Positions 44,418-54,892 of a stretch of DNA of 64,000 bases are shown here, piece after piece. The DNA comes from Stigmatella aurantiaca (GTDB lineage Bacteria; Myxococcota; Myxococcia; Myxococcales; Myxococcaceae): positions 399,760 to 463,759 of the forward strand of contig NZ_FOAP01000005.1 of the NCBI RefSeq assembly GCF_900109545.1. Reading direction: 5' to 3'. The notes under the pieces are model-generated. The model saw nothing but the letters and a program-made list of their open reading frames with translations, ran no database searches and was not told where the DNA came from. The position numbers and the translations under genes were made by a program. Every line of letters begins with the position of its first letter. Positions within the stretch are counted from its first letter, which is position 1.

Positions 44418-47400
44418 AGGGCACCTCTCGACGTGGGCACAAACAGCCGGTGGTTCACTGTACCGTTAGGCTCGACGATCCACTCAAACTTACCATGCTT
44501 TCCGTTGTAACTGCCGTCCAGTTCAATCTTCATGCGGTTCACTCCATCGCCACCAGTTATCGTCGTCTGCCGACCCGATCCAGCAAAGTTGTCCACTTCT
44601 AGAGGGAAGCCATGGTCATCTGGTCTCCCCGTCTTCAGATTGGGACGTATCTGAGACCTGACTTTGCCCGTGTATGTTACCCCCGCGAGAGGGTTCGCCT
44701 GTGCTGCATTACCGCTTGAACCGGCAGCTTTCGAGGCGTCTGCCGACACATCAGGAATAATCTTCGCGGCCGCATCGTCGGCTTTCCATACCAGTTTGGC
44801 CCCATCCTGTGCTTTGTCCGCCGCTTGGACTGCTCCCACGGCCTTGTCCGCGGCCCGGGCCCCCTTGAGGATGGCTCCCGCCCCACCCGGAACGAAGGGA
44901 AGCGCCAAAGCAGCGCCATCCACCACCACGCCCACCACATCGAGTACCTTGTCCGTCGTGGACGTATTCTCGTCCCACGAGGCAATGCTCGCGATCCCCA
45001 TCGCCAGGCTTGCGGCATCCCACACCGTCTCGAGCGCCTCGCCTGTCGGGTCCACGTAGGCCACCGGGTTTCCCCCCGCATAGCCATACAGGTTGCACTC
45101 CACCGGGCTGCACACACACAGAGAAGGGTCCGCCAGAAAGAGCGGGTCTGGCGTCATGAAGCGGTTGAGCGAAGGGTCGTAGTCCCGGATCCCCATGCGG
45201 ATGAGGCCCAGGTCCGCATCGAAGCCCTTACGGACGTAGTCGACGATGGCGGAATTGGCCGGATGCACGTCCCGATGGCCAAACGGTGAAGCCAACCGCG
45301 CGTTGCCATCCGCATCCGCCATTACGGTGCCGCGGACATCCGTCGCAAGGGGCTGGAAATGGTTCCCCTGCACCAATCCCACGAGCTGTCCACCAAACAG
45401 GAAGGGCTCGGTCAGCCCACTCGCATCGAGATAGCCGCCGCCCTCCAGGTAGGCCGCCACCGGAACATCTCCAGAGAGCTTGAGCAGCCGCTGGCCCGTC
45501 TCGTCATGGAGGAAGCGCCACTCGCTGTCCCCTCGGACCGCGCGCTCGAGGTGCCCGTTGGGACCGTAGAAGAACGTCAGGTCCCCCTTCGTCACGGTGC
45601 GGCCGAGCGCATCGAAGGTGTACTGCACCTCGCCCGCGCTGAGCGTGTTCCCTTGGGCCACCAGCGTCCGCCGGACGCCCTGCTCCTCGATGACGGCCGG
45701 CAAGCCGGAATCATCGAACGCATAGGTATAGGCATGCTCGGGATCCTGGGCGCTCGTGAGGAAGCCCTGAGGGGAATAGTCATACCTGCGCAGCAGGTGC
45801 CGTCCTGCCACCGAAAAACTCTCGGTGCCGGGAAAGCCTCGCTCGTTGAACCGCACACTGCTGGAGGCCGTCCACCCGGGCGTGGCGTGGGCCAGGGACA
45901 CGCGCTGGCGCGTCAGGGCGTCATACCCCAGCGCCACCGAGTCGCCCGTCGCGAAGGAAGCCAGGACTGACAGCCCGCTCGCGTCATAGTGGAACGTGGC
46001 CAGCGGAGCACCGTTGAGCAGCACGCCCGCCAGCCGGCCATGGGCATCCCAGGCCTGGGTCTTGGAGGAAGTGGACACCACCACGCCGTCCAGCGTCCGC
46101 ACCACGCTGTTGGCCTCCTGGACTTCGCCGCTGTCCGTGTAGACGAACTGTGACTCCACGGTGCGCCAGCCCCCCAGCCGCAGCACGCGCCGGGTGAGCT
46201 TTCCATCCGGCCGGTACTCAAAGGTCTTGAGGTACCCCTCGCCCTGGATGGCCGACGTCACCCCCCAATGCGTGCGCCGCGAAGGCTGCTCCGGCGTGGC
46301 CCCATCGTAGAAGAAGCGGTATTGCTGCGTGGCACCGGAGGCCAGAGCCGTATGGGTTTCGGCCGTCTTGCGGCCCAAGGCGTCATAGGCCCACTCCTCC
46401 GAGCGCTGCGCCATGCCCGAAGGTGACAAGAACAGGCGGCTCGTCAGCAGCCCGGTTCCAGGCGCATAGGCATAGGCCAGCGTCGCGATTCCCTCGCGCT
46501 CCACCCTTGCCACGCGGCCGTGCGCGTCGAAGGAAACCTGGTGGCGCTTTCCATCCGGAAGCACAACCCCACGCAAGCGGCCGAGCGCATCGTAAGTATA
46601 GGTGTAACGCACCTGCGAGGGATCTTCGTAGCTGACGATCCGCTGCGCGGTATCCAGGCCATGCCGGGTGCGCTGCGTCCCGTTCTCCACGGTCTCACGC
46701 TGGAGCCCTCCAGCCACCATCGCCAGGACCGACGTCCGCTGGCGCTCCACATCCGCGTGGAACCTGGAGAGAACCTGCCGCTCGGGGCCAAAGCCCGAGA
46801 AGCGCGTGGTGCCCACCTGCCACGCCCCCGTCAAAAGCGCATCGTAGGTGAGCCCCTCCACTGCCGTGGAAGCAGGCAGCGTGGGCCGCTGGTACGTGCG
46901 GTTCTCCAGAAGCTCACGGTCTCGCGAGATGACCCCATCGAGCGACCACCCTTCGGGAATCCGCTGGCCAATGGCGACCGACTCCCCCGCTGCGGTGAAC
47001 CACTCCACCACCCGGCGCGTGCTCCCCGTCAGCGACTGGACCCGCGTGGTGACGTGAATGGCCGCAGGCTCCAAGGCCGTCGCGTACTCGTACGCCAGCG
47101 TCAGCGCGGGATGGGTCTCCGAGGTGTTGCCCAAGCTGTCCCACTGCCTGGAGAGCCTCTCCTGCCCGTCGTACCGGAAGAACTGCGTATGGCTCTGGCC
47201 TCCGGTGTGATTCGAGAGGGTCAGAATGGAATCCGTGAGGGGCGCCCGCTCCGTGACCTCCACCGCCGAGCCCACGGGGGCCGTCACCTTCCGGAGCAGG
47301 AAGCCGCCTGGCTCGAAGTCGAAGTGCGTGGTGCCCCGGCCCGGAACGGAGAGGGACGCCACGGTGAAGTCCGGGCGATAGACCAGCTCCTGCAGCGTCA

Positions 47401-50023
47401 GGGGGCCCTGAGGCCCGATGCTCTCCAGCCTTTCCAGCAGGCCCACCGCGTTGCGTGAGAGCCGCGCCTCATGGCGGAAATCCAGCGACGCCTGGGGGTG
47501 CTTGCCCTCCAGAACAAGGGTGTCTTCCAGGCAATGCAGGTGCCGAGACAGCGCGGGCACCGTGGCCCGGTGCCGCTCCGTGGTGAGCGTCCCATGCGCG
47601 GTTTGGAGGCGCAGCCGGGAAGGGCACCGCTCTGCTTCGTAGCCCAGGTACTCCGTGCGCTCCTCCAGCGCTGGGCCTTCCGCCTCCGCGCGCCACCCTT
47701 TCCGGGACTCCTTGAGCCGCTTCCAAGGCAGTCCTTGAAAGAGGGCCCCGTCGTACGCATGCGATTCGTAGCGCAGGACGCCCGGGTTGTGCAGATCCCG
47801 CGTGGTGCTGGCCGAGAGCACCCCCGCCTGATGTTCATCATGGAGAAAGGACACTTCCTCCGTGAGGGCGGGGGACTTGAGGGTGACCTGGCCATAGCCC
47901 AGCAGGAACCGGCCCTGAGGGTGCAGCACCGGCTGCGCGTACGTAAAGGTGGAGTGGGCGGGCGTCTGCCCCGAGGACTCGGTCGTCACCTCGGACAACA
48001 CCGCCTGGCGCTGACGGGCTCCAGGAACGGGCTTGCTCCAGCGGTAATCGAAGTGCAGCCGTGTGCCCTTGCCATCCTCCGCCGTGCGCATCAGTCCAGT
48101 GCCCGGCGCATCCAACGTCAACGCATGGGCTTTGCCCCACTTGACGCTGATGAGCTGCGTTCCACCGGTTCCCCCCAGGTCCGCCACCACCACCGGGCCC
48201 GCGTAGCCATCAAAAAAATCCTGGCCCGCGAACACGGTCTCCACGAAAGACACACCCGTGTTCACGAAGAGCGTGGTCCAGCCCGATTGCGTGGCCAGCA
48301 GGTCCGTGAGGCCGTCCCTGTTCACATCCACAAAGGACAGCTGGTAGTCGAGGAAGCCCGTGAGCTCCGCGCCGAACCAGAAGTAGGCCGGCATGGACTG
48401 CCCCACCGCATCGAACTCGAAAGAGCCCTTGCCGTACCAAACGGCCAGCCCACCGTCGTACCGGGCGACCAGGTCCACCAGACCATCGCCATTCATGTCC
48501 TGAACCCAGGTGGTGTGCGGGGTGAAGTAGGGCATGAGCCCTCCACTCCGCACCGGGGCCACGGCGAACGCCGTGCCGCTGCTGGCGTTGGGCAAGATGT
48601 CGTAGCCACCGGCGTAGACGCGAATCAGGTCCGGTTGACGGTCTTGATCCAGATCCACCAGCCGCGAGTTGTTCCCCAGCGACCAGTCTCCCGGCAAGGT
48701 CTGCTGAGCCAGCAGCCGTCCCTCCCGGTCACAGACCGTGAACTCCGTGTTCGCGTAAGGCCAGGAGGACCGCACATCCACCACCTGATGCTCGTCCTTG
48801 TCAGCCCAGAGCTGGACGAGGTGCCGGGGCTCGTTCAGCACATGCGCCGCCGGGCGGCATTCCTCCACGGCTCCAGGCCCTGCCGGGGGCAGTTCCACGG
48901 CCTGAAAACCTGCATCCTCCTGCACGAGAAGTGTCTGCCGGAGGCTGTGCTCCAGGTCCGGACGCCCATCCAGGTTGATGTCCAACAGAGAGGAGTCCCC
49001 CGGCTGGATGACGTCCTCTCCAAAGAGCGCCAGCGCGGTATCCAGCGACGGCAGTGGTTGGAATTTCACCGTGGCGAGCGGCTCCGCCGGGGAGGCATGG
49101 GTGTAGACCACCGGCGGCGAGGCTTCGCCCGAGGCGAAGAGCTGCTGAACCCGCGCGAGGTAGAAGGCAGGTCCGGCATCATCCTCCTGATACGTGAGCG
49201 AGTACCGCCAGCGCGCTCCAAATGCCCCGGAGGATCTATCCCGGGCCAGAACCCGCACTTCGCTCACCCGTTGATCGAGCACCAGCGGAACACCGCTGCG
49301 GTAGTCCACGAAGGCTTGAGCAAGCGGCGCGTAGGCCAGCTCCACGCGGTACTGGAAGTCCTCTCCCCTGCCTCCTGACTCCACCGTCTGAAGAAAGGGG
49401 CGGCCCGAGCCATTGGCTGTATAGGAAAAGCGCGTCCGCCGGCCCGTGGCATCCCGCACCTCCTGCAGGAACCAGGCATAGGTCCCGCGGGGTGTCTCCA
49501 CCCGGGTCTGCGTGCCAAACATCCACCGGCTGCCGTCCGGCAACAGCGCCACCAGCCCCGCGCCTGCGGACTCGACACGCACGGGAGCCGAGAGGCCCGA
49601 GGGGTACCAGGCCCCATCCGACCCCTGCACCATGCGTCCCCAGGGGCCATTCAGGTCATCGGTGGTGAAGTCCAGGCTTCCCAGGGCACGCCAGCGATGA
49701 ATCGAGAGGGATGCGCCCCATCCCATGCCCCATTCGGAGAGCCCCTTGTCGGGAGAATACGAGGGAAAGGGATCGGCCAAGAGTGGACCGCGATCCTCGG
49801 GGACGGAGAAAGGCGACGGTAGGGAGAAGGTCCCGCGCACTACCTCCGATGCCCCAAAGGCTGTCTGGGCATACTGCCCCACCAAGGAGCCACGTCCCGG
49901 GGCCGCCAATTCCGGGGCCTGAACACGAGAGTCGGCAAAAGGCTCTGTCTGCGCCCAGGCAGACGCAAGAGGCAATGAGGCCACAGCGCATAGCAGCGCT
50001 TGCAACAGCTTCAGGAATTTCAT
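44414..50023 (-). CDS. SpvB/Rhs polymorphic toxin protein
   Basis: 1869 residues from ATG 50023; signal peptide KLLQALLCAVASLPLASAWA. The N-terminal third is SpvB/TcaC-like with FG-GAP/VCBS repeats (DINLDGRPDLEHSL, DMNGDGLVDLVARYDGG, DVNRDGLTDLLA). The middle is RHS/YD repeats (RYTYTYDALGRLRGVVLPDG, YAYAPGTGLL). The RHS core ends near residue 1661 (IRMGIRDYDPSLNRFMTPDP, NLYGYAGGNPVAYVDPTG). The last about 208 residues are the variable tip: a hydrophobic/Ala-rich linker, then from about residue 1780 a compact domain with DDHGFPLEVDNFAG and KFEWIVEPNGTVNHRLF. That domain is an unassigned toxin candidate. The upstream lipoprotein is 84 bp away on the same strand. Confidence 0.85.
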   Translation of the reverse strand: MKFLKLLQALLCAVASLPLASAWAQTEPFADSRVQAPELAAPGRGSLVGQYAQTAFGASEVVRGTFSLPSPFSVPEDRGPLLADPFPSYSPDKGLSEWGMGWGASLSIHRWRALGSLDFTTDDLNGPWGRMVQGSDGAWYPSGLSAPVRVESAGAGLVALLPDGSRWMFGTQTRVETPRGTYAWFLQEVRDATGRRTRFSYTANGSGRPFLQTVESGGRGEDFQYRVELAYAPLAQAFVDYRSGVPLVLDQRVSEVRVLARDRSSGAFGARWRYSLTYQEDDAGPAFYLARVQQLFASGEASPPVVYTHASPAEPLATVKFQPLPSLDTALALFGEDVIQPGDSSLLDINLDGRPDLEHSLRQTLLVQEDAGFQAVELPPAGPGAVEECRPAAHVLNEPRHLVQLWADKDEHQVVDVRSSWPYANTEFTVCDREGRLLAQQTLPGDWSLGNNSRLVDLDQDRQPDLIRVYAGGYDILPNASSGTAFAVAPVRSGGLMPYFTPHTTWVQDMNGDGLVDLVARYDGGLAVWYGKGSFEFDAVGQSMPAYFWFGAELTGFLDYQLSFVDVNRDGLTDLLATQSGWTTLFVNTGVSFVETVFAGQDFFDGYAGPVVVADLGGTGGTQLISVKWGKAHALTLDAPGTGLMRTAEDGKGTRLHFDYRWSKPVPGARQRQAVLSEVTTESSGQTPAHSTFTYAQPVLHPQGRFLLGYGQVTLKSPALTEEVSFLHDEHQAGVLSASTTRDLHNPGVLRYESHAYDGALFQGLPWKRLKESRKGWRAEAEGPALEERTEYLGYEAERCPSRLRLQTAHGTLTTERHRATVPALSRHLHCLEDTLVLEGKHPQASLDFRHEARLSRNAVGLLERLESIGPQGPLTLQELVYRPDFTVASLSVPGRGTTHFDFEPGGFLLRKVTAPVGSAVEVTERAPLTDSILTLSNHTGGQSHTQFFRYDGQERLSRQWDSLGNTSETHPALTLAYEYATALEPAAIHVTTRVQSLTGSTRRVVEWFTAAGESVAIGQRIPEGWSLDGVISRDRELLENRTYQRPTLPASTAVEGLTYDALLTGAWQVGTTRFSGFGPERQVLSRFHADVERQRTSVLAMVAGGLQRETVENGTQRTRHGLDTAQRIVSYEDPSQVRYTYTYDALGRLRGVVLPDGKRHQVSFDAHGRVARVEREGIATLAYAYAPGTGLLTSRLFLSPSGMAQRSEEWAYDALGRKTAETHTALASGATQQYRFFYDGATPEQPSRRTHWGVTSAIQGEGYLKTFEYRPDGKLTRRVLRLGGWRTVESQFVYTDSGEVQEANSVVRTLDGVVVSTSSKTQAWDAHGRLAGVLLNGAPLATFHYDASGLSVLASFATGDSVALGYDALTRQRVSLAHATPGWTASSSVRFNERGFPGTESFSVAGRHLLRRYDYSPQGFLTSAQDPEHAYTYAFDDSGLPAVIEEQGVRRTLVAQGNTLSAGEVQYTFDALGRTVTKGDLTFFYGPNGHLERAVRGDSEWRFLHDETGQRLLKLSGDVPVAAYLEGGGYLDASGLTEPFLFGGQLVGLVQGNHFQPLATDVRGTVMADADGNARLASPFGHRDVHPANSAIVDYVRKGFDADLGLIRMGIRDYDPSLNRFMTPDPLFLADPSLCVCSPVECNLYGYAGGNPVAYVDPTGEALETVWDAASLAMGIASIASWDENTSTTDKVLDVVGVVVDGAALALPFVPGGAGAILKGARAADKAVGAVQAADKAQDGAKLVWKADDAAAKIIPDVSADASKAAGSSGNAAQANPLAGVTYTGKVRSQIRPNLKTGRPDDHGFPLEVDNFAGSGRQTTITGGDGVNRMKIELDGSYNGKHGKFEWIVEPNGTVNHRLFVPTSRGAL

Positions 50024-50107
50024 GGGAGAGCTCGCCGGAGCGAAAAGAAGGGGGGAAACCCAGGGCGGGCCTTCCGATGGCCGGAAGACCCGCCCCAAAG
50101 ATGAGAC

Positions 50108-53100
50108 TTATTCCACGACGAAATTCTGGCACACGGAGGGCTGGCCCAAGGTGGCCACTGTCCGCCGGTCCACCTGCATCACCACCACCAGCTCATCCGC
50201 GGCATCCAGAGGATTCACCGGTAGCGAGCGCAAGCCCGTTACATCGAACTCCACCGTGGTGAACGGCGACAGCCCGTCTCCCGTGGTGGTTTGCACCTGC
50301 TCGGGCAAGCTCAGCTCCTGGTTTTGGAACGTGGACAGCGCCGCCGAGGACACCCCAAAGAGCAAGCGAGACTGTCCCACCCGCCAGACAGGCTCCTCCA
50401 TGAAGTAGGTTTTGATTCCCTCCACGCCAGGGTAGCTGAGCGCGGCGCCATAGCTGGTCGCGGAGCGGAGGTACATTCCGTTGAGATCCGCGTTCTGGCT
50501 CGCCGCGCCGCCAGCGCGGGTGAAGAAGAACGCCAGCCGGCTCAGGATGGGCACCCCTTCCGTACATTGCAGCGTCCCACTCTCTCCTCCGATCGCCGCA
50601 TAGAGATCCTCCGGGGTCAGATGAATGGAGGCGCGGAGCTTGGGGGCGGACGTACTCAGCAGCGCGTCCCACACCGCTTTGGCACGTGCCTCGGTCACCT
50701 TCCGCCAGGAGGAGGGAGGCTGCCGCCCTGGCCTTGGGAAGCTCAAGGCCACCCGGGCAAACTGAGGGGATGGATCGTTGAGGCGAGCCGATGCCAGGGC
50801 CGTCTCGACCTTCTCCACCGCCAGGAGGGCCTTGCTGGTGAGGTCCACATAGGGCTGCGTCCAATCCGCCAGGATCAACCGGGTCAGCACCGGCTCTGTC
50901 TTGAGCCCCGCGAGCGCATGGGCGTAGCGCAGGTCCATGACAGGGTACAGGTAGTCCGTGACCAGCGTGGTCAACGCGCGCGACGCGTCCCGAAGCTGCT
51001 CCGCCTCCAGGTTGCGCAGGCTCCAGGCGGGTACCAACCGCAACACACGGCCCTGCGTGGTGGCGGCATCGAGGTCGTCCGCGGTGGCCTTGAGTTCCAT
51101 GGAGAGCAGCGCCATGGCGCGCTCCACCGCGCGGATCTCCACCTGACGCTCCATGCGTGCCAGTTCCTTGCTGACGAAGGTGGTGTAGAGCGAGAGAAGC
51201 GACGGCGGGAAGCCCTCCAGATCGCACTGAGCGCACTCCACCTTCAGCCTGGACATGGCGGCTTCCCGCTTCGCGATGACATCCTGCTGCAACACGCGGC
51301 CCTGGGCGACGAAGGCTTCCGTGGAGGCGCGCATGTCCGTAAGGACTTTCGACATTGCCTGCCCCATCTGCCGTGCCGCCGTTCCTGCGGGCTCGAGCTT
51401 CTGCACCGTGAGGCTCAAGGCATGGGCTGTATCCTTGGCGCACCCGCTCGAACCGGCGTCATTGGCCACTAGGTAGACATCCACGCCCGGATCCACCTGC
51501 CCGGGTTGCAGCCCTGGCTTCGAACCGATGACGGCCGACTTCCAGGGCGCCTGCACGACCTGAATGTCCCGGATGCCCGCCAGCGATGTACTTCCCTTCT
51601 CCACCTGCACGAGCAAGAGGCTTCCCGCAGGGAGCGACGGAAAGGGCGTCTCCTGAAGACGAATGCCTGTGCTGTAGGCCGCAGACACCCGCTGCTCCCC
51701 GCCACTGCTGCTCTCATGCGAGGAATTCTTCCCAGCCTCGGCATTCAAACAGGCCTCCGTGTAGGCATAGGCAGAGATCTGTGGCGTAAGAATCGTGTCC
51801 CAGCCCATCCCCACTTCCACCCTCACGCCCGCGCAGGCCCTGCCCGCCGAGGAGGAACCGGAGTACTGAGAAGCGCTGTTGGACTCGGCCTGGAACGCAT
51901 CATCCCTGAACATCACTAGGTACCCCTCGGGGCCCGTCAGGGCGGTTCCCAGGTTGACGGGTTCGGGCAGCACTTCTGGAGCAGACATCGGCTTGCGCAG
52001 CTTCGCCTGCGACAGCGCACACGCAGGTGCCCACTGCCCGGAAGTCTGCACGTTGAGGATGTCTCCCGCCTGAGCCGCTACCTTCCAAACCGAGCCCGCC
52101 TGTTGGACGGCATAGTCCGTCAAGGGGCTGTAGCGCATGGATGGCAGATAGCGGCCCTCCGCGGCGCTGATGCTCAAGGTGTGCGGGGGCTCGCGAACGA
52201 TGCGCAGCCGCGCCAGATCCGCCTGTTCCGCCTCGAGCGCGGCGTTGAACGCACTGGCAAAGTCCGAGTAGGCCGCCTCTTCGGTGGCAGCATTGGCACG
52301 CAGTCCGACCAGATCCGCCGCGAGCTGGTTGAATTGCTCCAGTTGCTTGTCCAACTGGCTGAGCAAGGACGCGCGCTGCTGCGCATTGTTCATCTCGGCC
52401 AGCCGCGCGGAGACATAGGAACTCCGGTTCGCCAGGTAGGTGGACTTCGCGGCCTCCAGTCCCTGCTTCCGTGCGAGGATCTGGCCATTGAGCTGGGCCT
52501 GCTTCGTCTCCTGGATTCCGATGCGCAGTGAGTCCCGCGCGGTACCCAGGAAGCTGCCGGATGCGGTGTAGCTCGCCGTGTGCGCGCGGCCGTTCTGAAT
52601 GTACTTCGCCATGGACACGACGGGCTCCGGAAGCGAAGCGGGGGCGGTGTTCAACAGCAAGCCCGGGCTGTACGCCGGGACGCCAAAGGACTCGGCCACC
52701 GCAGCCTCGAAGGTCCCATGCTGAGCACGCAGCCCATCGAAGAGCGTCCGCCAGCCCTGCCGATGCGACGGGGCCGAGGCCAACAGGGTGGCGTTGTTCA
52801 CCGCTGTCTGGAGCGTGGAGGCGTCCGCGGACGACCCGAGCAATTCCCAGAGTTCGCTGACCTCAGAGCGCCTCTTTCCGGCCTGGCAAGACTGGAAGCG
52901 ACAGCCCATGTCGTGGAGGTAGCTGACGTCCTCGATGCGATCATGCAGGCCTCGGAAGCCATCCCCCAAGAGAAAGAGCAAGGGTGGCCCCTGAAGCGGC
53001 AGCTGCGATGAGCCGCTCACCGGGTTCAGGGCTGCTCCCAGGATTGCCTGATCCGTGAGGAGTCCCAGGTTGAGCGGATCCTCTGCGATGAGCTCCTGGC

Positions 53101-54643
53101 TGTCCTTGGAGAGCAGTCCTCCCGCATACGCACTCTTCCAGAAAACACCGAGGGTCTTGCTCGTGCCCCTCCACAGCTCATCCGGTGCATTCTGCGGGTA
53201 GAAGGAGCCGCGCACGGTATTGAACCAATGCTGAATCGTGCCAAGCCGGGCTTGCAGGTCCGCCCGGGCGGGAATTCCGTCCAGATCACGCTGGAGGTTG
53301 GAGGAGCTCTTTTCAAAGAGGCTCAGCCAGAGGCTGCTCCAGGCCTCCCGGTACTCCTTGCCCTTGCAGAGTTCCTCATCGAGAGGAGCCACCTGGGAAG
53401 CAAGCGCCACACAGTCATGGATTGACGCATAGGCGGATGCGGCGGGCACATACGCGCCGGTCAGACGCATGCACATGTCCATGCGTGAATTGATTTCGCC
53501 CATCGGACCGCAGGAGTTGTCCACGCCCGCTGGCGGCGCAAAGACCAAGCCACAGTCCTTCTTGCTTTCGGGATGACTGGGATAGAGCGCCCGGATGCGC
53601 TCGCGCTGTGCCTCGGAGAGAACGTGTCCCTTCAGCTCGAACAACAGCTTCAGGCGGCCGATGATCTGCTTCTCCAGCGCCGTGCGATCCACACCCGCGG
53701 GAGCACTTCCCGCCGGAAGCTCAGGCACCCTTTGGAGGTTCGCATCGAGGCAAGCGTATTGACTGGAGGCTTCTGAAGCGTTCAGCGGAACGTGCTCACA
53801 GGTGGTGCACGTGGGCTGCTTCGCATAGAACAATGATTCCTGGGTCTGAACCCCAGCCTGCAGACTGGTCCAGGCCAACTGGGCCTCTTCATCGATTTGA
53901 GCGAGGGAGCGGCCTGGCGCGGAGTAGCGCTTGCTGAGAGAGCCGCACTCACTGACCGCTGCGGGCCCATGGCTGCTATGCCGACACGAGGCGTAGACAG
54001 GCTTCTGCTTATCCTCGCAAGCCCATCCCGCACCACATTGGACACCTTCCCCCTCTTTGTAGATAGGATAGTTGTTGAGCCGGACCGTGCAGATTCCTTC
54101 GGAGGGAGGCTGCGGAAACTCGGATTCATGCTCAGCTTCCACCACGTCATACGTCACCCCCCCGCGATAGCGAGCGTCAATCTTATTGATCTCTTGCACC
54201 GCGAACTCCGCACAAGGGATGAGCCAGTTCTGGTGTTCTTCATACCAACATCTTTTGTGGTTACAGACATAGGTCATGTTGGGGACGCTCATCACGGTCG
54301 TTGTCCGCCATGCAATGTCGCGCCGCAACAACCCGAAGTCTGGATGCGTGCATTGGGGGTAACAGGTCTTCGTCTGATACCCGGTGACTTGGCACTTATC
54401 CGTGGGGCGTGAGGCATAACACGGCAGTTCATACTCGGCCGGTCCCTCACAAACCTTCTCCGCTCGTGTTGCAGTGGCAGACCACGCGAGTCCTCTCTCG
54501 CTGCAGTCTTCCGCAGCGGCGGCTTGCACCGCCCCCTCATCCTGTTGGGTCTCCTGAGGATGTTCTTCCCACTCTGTGACCTGGCCGCACCCGCTCCAAA
54601 GCCAGACACCCAGCATCAGCATCCAAACACTGCACCTTCTCAC
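50108..54643 (-). CDS. giant lipoprotein, partner candidate of the Rhs protein
   Basis: 1511 residues from GTG 54643, chosen because GGGAGGA lies 7 bases upstream. MRRCSVWMLMLGVWLWSGCG is a lipoprotein signal with lipobox WSGC. Residues about 30-340 are Cys-rich (some 20 Cys: CEGPAEYELPCYASRP, CNHKRCWYEEHQNW). The centre (about 760-870) is long coiled coil (NNAQQRASLLSQLDKQLEQF, then AEQADLARLRI). A second helical zone lies around 1170-1330. The end has a strand-rich domain (EFDVTGLRSLPV). No family recognised. Its position before an SpvB/Rhs gene recalls Tc toxin A-type subunits paired with TcB-TcC, but no sequence motif proves that. It may be a surface anchor or delivery scaffold. Confidence 0.7.
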   Translation of the reverse strand: MRRCSVWMLMLGVWLWSGCGQVTEWEEHPQETQQDEGAVQAAAAEDCSERGLAWSATATRAEKVCEGPAEYELPCYASRPTDKCQVTGYQTKTCYPQCTHPDFGLLRRDIAWRTTTVMSVPNMTYVCNHKRCWYEEHQNWLIPCAEFAVQEINKIDARYRGGVTYDVVEAEHESEFPQPPSEGICTVRLNNYPIYKEGEGVQCGAGWACEDKQKPVYASCRHSSHGPAAVSECGSLSKRYSAPGRSLAQIDEEAQLAWTSLQAGVQTQESLFYAKQPTCTTCEHVPLNASEASSQYACLDANLQRVPELPAGSAPAGVDRTALEKQIIGRLKLLFELKGHVLSEAQRERIRALYPSHPESKKDCGLVFAPPAGVDNSCGPMGEINSRMDMCMRLTGAYVPAASAYASIHDCVALASQVAPLDEELCKGKEYREAWSSLWLSLFEKSSSNLQRDLDGIPARADLQARLGTIQHWFNTVRGSFYPQNAPDELWRGTSKTLGVFWKSAYAGGLLSKDSQELIAEDPLNLGLLTDQAILGAALNPVSGSSQLPLQGPPLLFLLGDGFRGLHDRIEDVSYLHDMGCRFQSCQAGKRRSEVSELWELLGSSADASTLQTAVNNATLLASAPSHRQGWRTLFDGLRAQHGTFEAAVAESFGVPAYSPGLLLNTAPASLPEPVVSMAKYIQNGRAHTASYTASGSFLGTARDSLRIGIQETKQAQLNGQILARKQGLEAAKSTYLANRSSYVSARLAEMNNAQQRASLLSQLDKQLEQFNQLAADLVGLRANAATEEAAYSDFASAFNAALEAEQADLARLRIVREPPHTLSISAAEGRYLPSMRYSPLTDYAVQQAGSVWKVAAQAGDILNVQTSGQWAPACALSQAKLRKPMSAPEVLPEPVNLGTALTGPEGYLVMFRDDAFQAESNSASQYSGSSSAGRACAGVRVEVGMGWDTILTPQISAYAYTEACLNAEAGKNSSHESSSGGEQRVSAAYSTGIRLQETPFPSLPAGSLLLVQVEKGSTSLAGIRDIQVVQAPWKSAVIGSKPGLQPGQVDPGVDVYLVANDAGSSGCAKDTAHALSLTVQKLEPAGTAARQMGQAMSKVLTDMRASTEAFVAQGRVLQQDVIAKREAAMSRLKVECAQCDLEGFPPSLLSLYTTFVSKELARMERQVEIRAVERAMALLSMELKATADDLDAATTQGRVLRLVPAWSLRNLEAEQLRDASRALTTLVTDYLYPVMDLRYAHALAGLKTEPVLTRLILADWTQPYVDLTSKALLAVEKVETALASARLNDPSPQFARVALSFPRPGRQPPSSWRKVTEARAKAVWDALLSTSAPKLRASIHLTPEDLYAAIGGESGTLQCTEGVPILSRLAFFFTRAGGAASQNADLNGMYLRSATSYGAALSYPGVEGIKTYFMEEPVWRVGQSRLLFGVSSAALSTFQNQELSLPEQVQTTTGDGLSPFTTVEFDVTGLRSLPVNPLDAADELVVVMQVDRRTVATLGQPSVCQNFVVE

Positions 54644-54869
54644 GTGAGAATCCTCCCTTGGCCGGTCCACGCACCCGTCACGCCGCGCTTCTTCAAGGCT
54701 CTCTGGCGAGCGCAGCGAACTTCGGGGCCGTCCTGCACCGTGGCCACCGAGGATCCGTGTTACCGGTTCAACTCGGGGCTCAGCAGGAAGCAAGCCAACT
54801 GGGATTCTGAATAAAATCAGGCCTTTGCGCGTGGGTGTGTCCCAAGGGACCCGTCCACGTTTTGGACCT

Positions 54870-54891
54870 ACCGTCCGAAAATCGGGACGGT
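54870..54891. terminator. hairpin after the ABC transporter gene
   Basis: ACCGTCC (54870-54876) and GGACGGT (54885-54891) form a 7-bp stem directly after the minus-strand stop at 54893. The 249-bp gap up to 54643 otherwise contains no recognised gene. Confidence 0.45.
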
Positions 54892-54892
54892 G

